The position numbers and the translations under genes were made by a program. From JAAFHN01 sp031421855 (lineage in GTDB: Bacteria; Pseudomonadota; Gammaproteobacteria; Burkholderiales; Burkholderiaceae_C), in the NCBI GenBank assembly GCA_031421855.1, contig JANOPN010000056.1:1-55105 (forward strand): a DNA stretch of 55,105 nt, read 5' to 3'. This document shows, piece after piece, positions 36,015-43,086 of the stretch. The notes under the pieces were generated by a model that was not told where the DNA came from, ran no database searches, and saw only the letters and a program-made list of their open reading frames with translations. The stretch's first letter is position 1; the number at the start of each line of letters is the position of its first letter.

Positions 36015-36407
36015 ATGGCCATCATCATCTTTGCTCACGGCTCGCGCGACCCACTGTGGAAGCTACCCGTCGAGTCCGTCGCCCAACGGGTGACTCAACA
36101 ATCACCCGGCAGCGACGTTCGGTGTGCCTATTTGGAGCTGTGTGAGCCTGACTTGCCAACGGTGGTTGCGGAACTCATATCAAAAAGAGTAGCAACAAAC
36201 CCAATGGATCCGCAGACCATCCGAATATTTCCCTTGTTTTTTGGGGTGGGCAGGCATGCCAGAGAGGATTTACCCCTTTTGGTCGCAGAGTTGCGCAAAA
36301 CCTACCCCAACCAACCGTTTGAGCTCACACCCAGCGCAGGCGAGCACGAGGGTGTGTTGAATGCTGCGGCGGCCGCGGCGCTGGCGTGCGGTAAGAGGCT
36401 CAAGTAA
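36015..36407 (+). CDS. CbiX-type sirohydrochlorin chelatase
   Basis: A small class II chelatase of 130 residues that inserts Co or Fe (or Ni) into sirohydrochlorin. It starts MAIIIFAHGSRDPLW with metal-binding His8; RIFPLFFGVGRHAREDLP carries the second conserved His. Residues about 56-70 (KRVATNPMDPQT) are encoded by GATAGC element copy 6, where relatives usually have a shorter helix and strand link. The frame remains open and the flanking motifs are intact, so it may still be active. Confidence 0.88.
   Translation: MAIIIFAHGSRDPLWKLPVESVAQRVTQQSPGSDVRCAYLELCEPDLPTVVAELISKRVATNPMDPQTIRIFPLFFGVGRHAREDLPLLVAELRKTYPNQPFELTPSAGEHEGVLNAAAAAALACGKRLK
36178..36230 (+). repeat. GATAGC element copy 6 (inside cbiX)
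   Basis: The core is 36190-36221, somewhat diverged (GCAGACCAT). It is read in frame by cbiX as VATNPMDPQT, the same frame as copies 1, 2, 5 and 8. It forms a direct pair with copy 7. Confidence 0.75.
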
Positions 36408-36410
36408 ACC

Positions 36411-37184
36411 TCACATTTGCCGAAACAAACCTTGGTAGCCTCGCGCCACCGCAATCGCTTTTGGATGGCCGTTGAGCATGAGTTGCATGTTGCCCGCGAA
36501 GTCACGCTGGGCGCTTAAGACTTTGTTGGCGTTGACGGCTGTGCCTCGGTGAATCTGCCAAAAAACCTGTGGGTCAAGCTGCGACAACAACTCTTGCAGG
36601 CTGGTGCGAATGACGTATTCGCTTTGCGCCGTCTGAACGACTGTCACCTTGTTGTCGCTTTGAAAGAACAACACATCCTCGACAGCCACTTGGTACACGG
36701 TATCGCCCCGACTGGCGCGGATGAAGCGCAGCAAGGCCTGCGTCGGGGTTTGTGCGATGTTCGCTTGGCTCAACAGTTTGGCCAAAGCGTTCAAGTCTGG
36801 GGCGATTTGAGTAGCGCGGGCCGCCAGCGCGGTCTTGAGTCGTTGCGCCGTGTTGCGCAAGCGCTCGGCACTCACAGGTTTGAGCAAATAGTCAACCGCT
36901 TGGCGCTCAAAAGCTTGGACGGCGAACTCATCAAAGGCGGTGACGAACACGACTTGCGCACGGCCTTGCATGCTTCGGGCCGCGTCAATGCCGCTCAAAC
37001 CCGGCATTTTGATATCCAAAAACACGATATCTGGTCGCAACTCGTCAATGAGGCTCACGGCATCCAGCCCGTTGACTGCCTCGCCGACGATGTGCAGTTC
37101 GGGCCAAACTTGCGCCAACATCTCGCGCAAGTGGATGCGCAAGTTGGCTTCATCGTCAGCGATCACGGCGGTAGCAGGATTCAT
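36411..37184 (-). CDS. LytTR-family response regulator
   Basis: A 257-residue DNA-binding response regulator. The receiver domain runs from AVIADDEANLRIHLREML (acidic pocket) to the phospho-acceptor Asp in DIVFLDIKMPGLSG and the Lys in YLLKPVSAERL. The C-terminal LytTR domain (about 155-257) shows EDVLFFQSDNKVTVVQTA and FWQIHRGTAVNANKVLSA. The start ATG at 37184 gives MNPATAVIADDE. It is convergent with cbiX and followed upstream by its cognate histidine kinase gene. GATAGC element copy 7 lies in its leader. Confidence 0.92.
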   Translation of the reverse strand: MNPATAVIADDEANLRIHLREMLAQVWPELHIVGEAVNGLDAVSLIDELRPDIVFLDIKMPGLSGIDAARSMQGRAQVVFVTAFDEFAVQAFERQAVDYLLKPVSAERLRNTAQRLKTALAARATQIAPDLNALAKLLSQANIAQTPTQALLRFIRASRGDTVYQVAVEDVLFFQSDNKVTVVQTAQSEYVIRTSLQELLSQLDPQVFWQIHRGTAVNANKVLSAQRDFAGNMQLMLNGHPKAIAVARGYQGLFRQM

Positions 37185-37194
37185 GTTTGGATTA

Positions 37195-37260
37195 TCAAAA
37201 ATAATAGCAACAAACCCAATAGATCCGGGGACCAATGGCCTAAAACACCCATATTTTGGC
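37195..37260 (+). repeat. GATAGC element copy 7 (leader of LytTR gene)
   Basis: The core is 37204-37235, with a hairpin at 37238-37260 (GCC.AAAA facing TTTTGGC). It lies between the histidine kinase stop and the response regulator start, so any transcript joining them contains it. Confidence 0.8.
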
Positions 37261-37280
37261 TAAAACATGCCAAAACACGC

Positions 37281-38216
37281 TCACACGGGCATCACGAGCC
37301 GCACTTCGGTGCCGGGGTTCAAGTCGACGATGTCCAAGCTTGCCCGGCCATCAAACAGCACCTGAAGTCGCTCGCGCAAATTGGACAAACCGACTCCCAT
37401 GTTGACCGACTCAGGCGCGAACCCCAACCCGTTATCAGCAATGCTGACATGCAAGCGGGTGTCGATCTTTCGCGCAGTCAGCTGCAAGTGCCCACCGTCC
37501 ACTTTGGGCTCCAACCCGTGGCGAACCGCATTTTCGACCAAGGGCTGCAAAAGCATCGACGAAAGTGCCAAATTGTGCAGCTCGCTCGGAACATCGAGCA
37601 CATAGGTCAGCCGCGCTCCCATGCGAATTTTGAGCAAATCAAGGTAGTTGCGAAGCAAATCGAGCTCTTGCTCAAGCGTGCCACCCGGCGCTCGACTTGC
37701 AACCAAGCTGCTTCGCAAGTAAGTGATGAAGGTATCCAACATCAGCTGCGCGGTGGCGGGTTCGCGCTTGATGAGGCTTTGCACATTGGCCAAGGTGTTG
37801 AACAAAAAGTGCGGCTCGATCTGCGCTTGAAGCAGCCGAAGTTGCGACTGAACCAGCACTTTTTCGCTGCTGACGCGCTTCAAATTGGCGCGAGCCATGA
37901 GTGTTTGCACCTTTTGCTCCTCCCAAGCGGTACCAAACGTGAAGCCATGACCGTCAAAATAAAGCCTCAGCGCCCAACAAGCCAAGCCAACACCCCACCA
38001 CAGCGTGATCCAGCCAGCCCAAAACTCGCGCTGTTGGATGAAGTTGATCACCCACAAAGCCAAGTTGACAACGACAAAGACGGCGCAGGCCAAATAGAGG
38101 CTGCGCAGCGACTTCACCCGAATTCGCACCTGCTTTTCGGCCAGTTCGTACTCAGCTGAATGGGCCATTCGTTGTGCCGCGTCGTGAGCTGGTGACGCGG
38201 TGGTCGGTGGACTCAT
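37281..38216 (-). CDS. LytS-type sensor histidine kinase (2TM sensor)
   Basis: A 311-residue kinase of the His_kinase/HATPase (LytS/YehU-like) class. An N-terminal 2TM segment (residues about 35-100, LYLACAVFVVVNLALWVINF and WWGVGLACWALRLYF) ends in FGTAWEEQKVQTLM. Next come a short coiled coil, phospho-accepting His136 in QAQIEPHFLFNTLANVQSLI, and ATP-binding motifs LQPLVENAVRHGLEP and DNGLGFAP. The start at 38216 overlaps the stop of the 2TM gene (TGATG). The same 2TM pattern is present as a separate protein just upstream. Confidence 0.9.
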   Translation of the reverse strand: MSPPTTASPAHDAAQRMAHSAEYELAEKQVRIRVKSLRSLYLACAVFVVVNLALWVINFIQQREFWAGWITLWWGVGLACWALRLYFDGHGFTFGTAWEEQKVQTLMARANLKRVSSEKVLVQSQLRLLQAQIEPHFLFNTLANVQSLIKREPATAQLMLDTFITYLRSSLVASRAPGGTLEQELDLLRNYLDLLKIRMGARLTYVLDVPSELHNLALSSMLLQPLVENAVRHGLEPKVDGGHLQLTARKIDTRLHVSIADNGLGFAPESVNMGVGLSNLRERLQVLFDGRASLDIVDLNPGTEVRLVMPV

Positions 38217-38545
38217 CACCGCTTGCCCCGCTCCATGATTTCGCGCACCTTGCGCTCCTCCCATTCGCTGCCAAACCGGCTCCACGCAGGGACCGCACTC
38301 AAGCCATGAATCAGCAAGCCGATTCCCCAGCCAAATGTGGGCCAAAACGCCCAATAAGATGACCAACTGCCTGTTTTATTGGGGTTGATGGTCGCCAAGC
38401 ACAAAATCCACAAGCCCGCGATGACCACAACATAGGTGATGGCGTGCTGGTAAAAATCCGCTTGGCGGTGCACTTGCTTGCGAATGCGCCGCTCCTCATC
38501 GCTCATTGAGGTGGTGTTGATCGCGTCAAATCCGGATTCGCTCAT
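38216..38545 (-). CDS. 2TM-domain protein
   Basis: A 109-residue protein with two membrane helices (AITYVVVIAGLWILCLATIN and FWPTFGWGIGLLIHGLSAVP) flanked by RRIRKQVHRQADFYQHA and FGSEWEERKVREIMERGK, the pattern of the 2TM domain family (PF13239). It matches the N-terminus of the adjacent kinase (FG..WEE.KV..LM) and is translationally coupled to it. It may dimerise with or regulate the kinase; this is inference. Confidence 0.85.
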   Translation of the reverse strand: MSESGFDAINTTSMSDEERRIRKQVHRQADFYQHAITYVVVIAGLWILCLATINPNKTGSWSSYWAFWPTFGWGIGLLIHGLSAVPAWSRFGSEWEERKVREIMERGKR

Positions 38546-38650
38546 TTGCTTGCCCCATGGGTTGGTGATGGCGCAACTGTATCCAAGCCGTCAAACCCAG
38601 TCATCCCATTTGCGACGAAAACCAACCAAACCGGCGCGAACAGTCGACCG

Positions 38651-39730
38651 TCAATCCAAATCGTTGACCTCGCCGTCAACTTCTTCAGATTTGTCAGCCA
38701 AGCGTTTGGCTAAGCGCTCTCTCAAAGCATTTGCAGACTGCGTGAACTCACTGAGTGGCACAGCTGGGGCCAACCGCATGGCTGGTGGGAACAACTGGCT
38801 CATGTACAGGCGGTTTGCGAAATGGCGACTGAGCTGCCAATCGGCGACATATTTGATCGACAAGCCCACCACCGCCAGCGCGGCCACTGCAAAAGCCAAT
38901 TTGCGCCGCCCAACCGATGTTGCTTGCTCCAAATGTGCCCAAATGAAGACACAAGACACAGCAATTGTCGTGATCAAGTCATAGCGAACCAAAGCATCAA
39001 GCGACAACGAAAACGCAATCGCGCTCAACGCAAACGGGATGGCAGCACCAGCCAATGTGCCCATGCAGGCAATCCGAACATGGGGCCAAAAAACGACGCG
39101 ACCCACAAAAATCTTGCTCACCAAAGCCCAAAGCAGACACCACGCACTCAAGGCCACGCCCACCATCAGCCACGCCGACAAAGTGTTGCGAAGCCAACTA
39201 TCCGGGCGATCAGCAGACAACCAAGCGGTCAATCCATACAGCGCAAACACACCCAAAACAGCCCCAGCCGTGCTGAGCCAGTAAGCGGCACGAGGCGGCG
39301 TTAGTCTGTTGTCGGACACAGAATCAGCTGCGACGGGCATCAAGCTGCGTTCGGCGGCGCTTGCCGCTTGCGCCGTGAGCAAGCGCAGCTGCCAATGCTC
39401 GCCCTGCCCCGCCAGCGTGAGCGCGCCGCGCTCGGGCAAGTCGTCTGGGCTCACATGCCACTCAAATCGGGCACGAGCCCCATGCGCAACGCTGCGGTGG
39501 CGCACGCCGTTGGCGGTGTCAAGTGATGCAACGATGGCTTGCTCGCCCTGCCAATCGATTGTCAAATGGTGCGGCGCGACATACCCGTCGTTGATGACCA
39601 AATCGTTGTCAAGGGCCCGACCAATCGTGACCGGCCAGGCCAGCACGCGTTGGGTAGCCACCAACTGGCCGCCACGCCAAACTTCAATGAGCGCCAAAGT
39701 GGGTACTGGTTTGATGGCGGGCTCGCTCAT
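38651..39730 (-). CDS. FHA-domain membrane protein
   Basis: A 359-residue protein. An N-terminal FHA domain (about 12-115) carries the phosphothreonine-binding pattern TIGRALDNDLVINDGYVAPH (Gly37-Arg38, His54/55). About five membrane helices (about 150-310) follow, then a charged C-terminal tail ending DKSEEVDGEVNDLD. FHA domains read Ser/Thr phosphorylation, but no Ser/Thr kinase is in the window. It overlaps the protease gene by ATGA, so the two are probably made together. Confidence 0.82.
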   Translation of the reverse strand: MSEPAIKPVPTLALIEVWRGGQLVATQRVLAWPVTIGRALDNDLVINDGYVAPHHLTIDWQGEQAIVASLDTANGVRHRSVAHGARARFEWHVSPDDLPERGALTLAGQGEHWQLRLLTAQAASAAERSLMPVAADSVSDNRLTPPRAAYWLSTAGAVLGVFALYGLTAWLSADRPDSWLRNTLSAWLMVGVALSAWCLLWALVSKIFVGRVVFWPHVRIACMGTLAGAAIPFALSAIAFSLSLDALVRYDLITTIAVSCVFIWAHLEQATSVGRRKLAFAVAALAVVGLSIKYVADWQLSRHFANRLYMSQLFPPAMRLAPAVPLSEFTQSANALRERLAKRLADKSEEVDGEVNDLD

Positions 39731-41082
39731 GGTGCAGGCTCCCATGCGAAACCGTTCAAATAGTGCTCGCTGAGCTTCACGGCACTGTCAAAACTCACGC
39801 CGCGAGCATCCAATCGTCCTTGCACGCCACGCTTATTTTGGTTGACCGTGGCGACCAAAAGCGACAAGTCGTACAAGCCCTCCAGCTTGCGGTAAGCCGA
39901 CAAACACATGACCGCCCGCATGGGTAAACCCGCACGGTCGACGAACCGCTCGGTGCATTCATCTGCAGTTTTGCCGCGGCCCGATGTGGTCGCGAACCGC
40001 TCGTTGGCGAAACTGGCCGAATAAATCACCGCGAACTGCGGCGTTGACATGCGGCTGCCGTCATAGGCTTCATAGCGTAAATGCAAGCTGCCGGTCGTCG
40101 TGTCGCCTGCAAAAACGTCGCTCTCAAAGCGGCAGTCGCTGCGCTCAAAGTCAAACAGCGAGTTCGAGTTGCGATTGCGGCCGCTGCCCCAGCAGCGGGC
40201 TTGCGACTCGTCGGGCACCGGCACTTTGTAGCCGGCGTGACGCTCTGCCTTGAACGGCTTGCTGAGGACCTTGCTCACCAAGGCTGCTTGGTGCGCGAGC
40301 AGCTGGCGGGTCACTTCAGCGTGAGATGCCTTGGTGATCGGTGGATTTTTGGCACCGCGTTCGATCAGACCTTGGGCAAAACCGACTGGAATCAAGAAAC
40401 TCACCTGCTCACCATCGGTGCGTTTGGCCACGTTGATGCCCAACACCCGCCCGGCTGAGTCAAGTGCCGGGCCACCGCTCATGCCAGGGTTCAACGTACC
40501 GCCAAAGAAAATGCGCGGATAAAAGCTGCGTTGAACCAAGCCGTTGTAAGTGCCCTCAGTCACCGCAAAGCCGACATCAAGCGGATTGCCCAGCGAGTAA
40601 ATGCGCTCGCCACCCTTGAGCGCCTCGCTGGCGGGACGCAGCAACAACGCAACTTGGTCGGGTTTGGGCTTTTTGGGGCGCAAGAGTGCCAAGTCATGCT
40701 GCACGTCAAAGGCGATCAAATCGACTTCGGTCTCCACGTTGTCAAGTGAAACCGCAACCATGCGGTGTTTGTCGGGCTCCAATGCGACGGCACTGGCGAC
40801 ATGAAAGTTGGTCACGATCAACCCATCGGCGCGCACCACAAACCCCGAACCCACTGAGTTTTGGGTATTGGTTTTGCGGCGCAAGGTGCGAATTTGGAAC
40901 AACTTGTCGCGAGCGGTTTTGTAGGCCGATTGCGCGTCCGCTGACACCGGCTGGGGTGCTGCAACCGCCTGTGCGGGCGTGCCAGCTGGGCCGCTAGGCT
41001 GAGCAATTGAGCCACTGCTGAGGCCAATAGCCGCTGAGAGGCTCAAAATGACTCTCAACAGCCCATTTTTATGGAAAATCAA
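39727..41082 (-). CDS. Exported trypsin-like (S1C/DegP-type) serine protease
   Basis: A 451-residue periplasmic protease. Signal sequence LLRVILSLSAAIGLSSGSIA; catalytic triad visible as His94 (TNFHVA), Asp130 (VQHDLALL) and Ser202 (LNPGMSGGPA). There is no PDZ domain; instead a C-terminal region of about 200 residues with several cysteines (QARCWG, FERSDCRFE, ADECTER, MCLSAYRKLEG) is unrecognised. The start is a TTG at 41082 overlapping the tadA-fusion stop. GATAGC element copy 8 spans that junction. Confidence 0.85.
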   Translation of the reverse strand: MIFHKNGLLRVILSLSAAIGLSSGSIAQPSGPAGTPAQAVAAPQPVSADAQSAYKTARDKLFQIRTLRRKTNTQNSVGSGFVVRADGLIVTNFHVASAVALEPDKHRMVAVSLDNVETEVDLIAFDVQHDLALLRPKKPKPDQVALLLRPASEALKGGERIYSLGNPLDVGFAVTEGTYNGLVQRSFYPRIFFGGTLNPGMSGGPALDSAGRVLGINVAKRTDGEQVSFLIPVGFAQGLIERGAKNPPITKASHAEVTRQLLAHQAALVSKVLSKPFKAERHAGYKVPVPDESQARCWGSGRNRNSNSLFDFERSDCRFESDVFAGDTTTGSLHLRYEAYDGSRMSTPQFAVIYSASFANERFATTSGRGKTADECTERFVDRAGLPMRAVMCLSAYRKLEGLYDLSLLVATVNQNKRGVQGRLDARGVSFDSAVKLSEHYLNGFAWEPAP

Positions 41083-41125
41083 GCCTTGGTCTCCGTATCT
41101 ATTGGGTTTGTTGCTACACTATTTG
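41061..41125 (-). repeat. GATAGC element copy 8 (junction tadA fusion/protease)
   Basis: The core is 41086-41117, with a hairpin at 41061-41085 (GCTTGATTTT facing AAAAATGGGC). It encodes the last residues of the TadA fusion (VATNPIDTETKA), contains its TGA stop, and overlaps the TTG start of the protease. It is the inverted partner of copy 9. Confidence 0.82.
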
Positions 41126-42542
41126 ATAGACTTTGCCAGTGCGCCAGCGCAGCTTCAGCCACTTCGCGGCCATGTTCTTGAACAAAATGCCCTGCGTTGG
41201 GTAGCATCATCGGCTCGGGGCAGCCCCTGATTTGGCGGCGCAAGTGATGCATCACCGGCGGGCCCAAAACCGGGTCTTGCTCGCCAATGGCCATGAAGCT
41301 TTGGCCCGTCCACGCGTCTGGGCGGTTGTCGGCGTTGCGCCAAAAAGCCTGTGCAAGTTGGCTGGTTTGAGCGCCGGGCGAGTGTTCAAACTCAGGCACC
41401 ATCGCCGGAAACGCCCGCAAAGCCGCCCGGTGCCCTGCGCTCACAAACGGGGCTTGATACGCGGCGGCCTGCGCTGCGCTCAAGTGAGCATTGCTGCGGG
41501 CAAACAACTTGGCCACGTCAAATAGCGGGTTACTCGCGCACCAAGCCCGCCACGCGATAAACCCAGCCGAGAGTGGCGACTGCCCGGTTGCCAAAGCCGT
41601 GTTCATCACCAACAAGCGCTTAAACCGCTGCGGCGCGGCCACAGGCAACGTCAAGCCCAGCACGCCACCCCAGTCTTGCACAACCAAAGTGATGTTTTTG
41701 AGGTCAAGCGCCTCGATCAAGTCAAGCAGGGTCTGGCGGTGCCACTCAAACTGGTGGGCGTCGTCGCGTTTGGGCTTATCCGAGCGCCCAAAGCCGATTA
41801 AATCGGGCGCAACGACGCGCGCGCCGCTGGCCAAAAACACCGGAATCATCTTGCGATACAGATAACTCCACGCCGGGTTGCCGTGCAGACACAAAAAAGT
41901 CTGGTTTGCAGTCGGGTCGCCCTCGTCCAAATAGTGCATGCGCAGGCCATTGAGCGAGGCGGTGTTGTTGATGTAGCGAGGTTGCCACGGGAAATCGGGC
42001 ACTGCTGCAAAGGCTTCGTTAGGGGTTCTGAGCGCGTCGTCTCGAAGCCCCATGGCTTGTTGTTGCATGGTTTTGTTCGCTTTACGCCTGGTTTGAAAGA
42101 ATTGCTGAAGCAACTTGGAACAATCATCGGCCAACACGCCGCCCAGCGTAGCCGTGTGGTGATTGAGGGCCGGCATGTCAAATAGATTCAGCACGCTGCC
42201 CGCCGCACCGCTTTTGGGCTCTGGCGCGCCAAAAATGAGTCGTTTCAGCCGCGAATGCAACGCCGCACCTGCGCACATGGCGCAAGGCTCGAGCGTGACA
42301 AACATCTCGCAGTCGTCGAGCCGGTAGTTGCCTAAATGCAATGCTGCCGCGCGCAGCGCCCGCACCTCGGCGTGTCCACTGGGGTCGCAGCTGCTGACCG
42401 GCGCGTTGTGAGCCGTGGCAATCACAACGCCCGCACGAACCACAACGGCACCGACCGGCACCTCGCCCACAGCCGCCGCGGTTGATGCCGCACCAAGCGC
42501 CAAGCGCATGAAATGCTCGTCGCTCAACAAGTCATCAAGCAT
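41079..42542 (-). CDS. tadA: TadA - haloalkane dehalogenase-like fusion
   Basis: A 487-residue two-domain protein. Residues about 1-155 are tRNA adenosine-34 deaminase, which makes inosine in the wobble position: zinc/catalytic motif GHAEVRAL (His57, Glu59) and PCAMC (Cys87, Cys90). Residues about 165-475 are an alpha/beta hydrolase very like haloalkane dehalogenase DhlA: HGNPAWSYLYRKMIP (Asn222), nucleophile Asp290 with Trp291 in VVQDWGGVLGLTLP, acid Asp423 in EQDPVLGP and His452 in NAGHFVQEHG. The cap tryptophan of DhlA is not obvious, but Asn222 could serve as a halide ligand as in other dehalogenases. The ATG is at 42542. Element copies flank both ends; the last dozen residues are element-encoded. 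Confidence 0.9.
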   Translation of the reverse strand: MLDDLLSDEHFMRLALGAASTAAAVGEVPVGAVVVRAGVVIATAHNAPVSSCDPSGHAEVRALRAAALHLGNYRLDDCEMFVTLEPCAMCAGAALHSRLKRLIFGAPEPKSGAAGSVLNLFDMPALNHHTATLGGVLADDCSKLLQQFFQTRRKANKTMQQQAMGLRDDALRTPNEAFAAVPDFPWQPRYINNTASLNGLRMHYLDEGDPTANQTFLCLHGNPAWSYLYRKMIPVFLASGARVVAPDLIGFGRSDKPKRDDAHQFEWHRQTLLDLIEALDLKNITLVVQDWGGVLGLTLPVAAPQRFKRLLVMNTALATGQSPLSAGFIAWRAWCASNPLFDVAKLFARSNAHLSAAQAAAYQAPFVSAGHRAALRAFPAMVPEFEHSPGAQTSQLAQAFWRNADNRPDAWTGQSFMAIGEQDPVLGPPVMHHLRRQIRGCPEPMMLPNAGHFVQEHGREVAEAALAHWQSLSNSVATNPIDTETKA

Positions 42543-42545
42543 ACT

Positions 42546-42604
42546 CAAAAATCATAGCAACAAACTCAATGAATTCGGAGACCAAGGGCATATTTCAATC
42601 AAAA
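42546..42604 (+). repeat. GATAGC element copy 9 (leader of tadA fusion)
   Basis: The core is 42554-42585, ending 12 bases before the tadA ATG. The downstream hairpin is weak. It is inverted relative to copy 8, so the gene lies between inverted copies 1.47 kb apart. Confidence 0.82.
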
Positions 42605-42632
42605 TTGATCGACCATCGTGTCCCAACCTTGC

Positions 42633-42974
42633 TCAGCGCGGGTTTTCAAAAAACACGTAGTTGGTTGAGTAGTCCGAAATCTCAAAATACACCCGCTTTT
42701 CAGCGGGGTCGACCTGCATGTTGAGGTTTTCATCGAGCACACCGTAGCCAAAGCGGTACGGTCGGGCCTTGTTGTCGTCGGTTCCCATGGCGGTAGACAA
42801 CTTATCGATCTTGATGAAACGACGCACCAACTTATCCCCAGCGTAGACCTCCAACACGCCATTGGTGCCCGTCCAGTTTTGGATGTCACGCTGAATTTTG
42901 TTTTGTTGCTCTTGGGTGCATGCTGTCAAGCCAAGGGGCAAAATCAGGGCGGTAATCAACGAAGTTAAGCGCAT
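42633..42974 (-). CDS. Small lipoprotein, unknown
   Basis: A 113-residue predicted lipoprotein: signal MRLTSLITALILPLGLTAC with lipobox LTAC (Cys19). The remainder is a soluble domain (NWTGTNGVLEVYAGDKLVRR, RVYFEISDYSTNYVFFENPR) that I do not recognise. A good Shine-Dalgarno AAGGAC precedes the ATG. Its mature part ends 48 bases before element copy 9. Divergent from the histidine kinase gene at 43087. Confidence 0.75.
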   Translation of the reverse strand: MRLTSLITALILPLGLTACTQEQQNKIQRDIQNWTGTNGVLEVYAGDKLVRRFIKIDKLSTAMGTDDNKARPYRFGYGVLDENLNMQVDPAEKRVYFEISDYSTNYVFFENPR

Positions 42975-43086
42975 GGAAGTCCTTAGAGAAGATTTTTTCA
43001 AGTATCCCATGCAGCCTAGCCACTGAAATCAACGCTTTGTCGCGCCGAGGTCGAATTTGAGGCTTGCGTGTTTCACACTACGACCC

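Noticed and set aside
36549..38159. 536-codon open frame on the plus strand opposite the LytTR/kinase genes
   Set aside because: Antisense to two well-supported genes; composition (Gln/His/Leu-rich) is that of a shadow frame.
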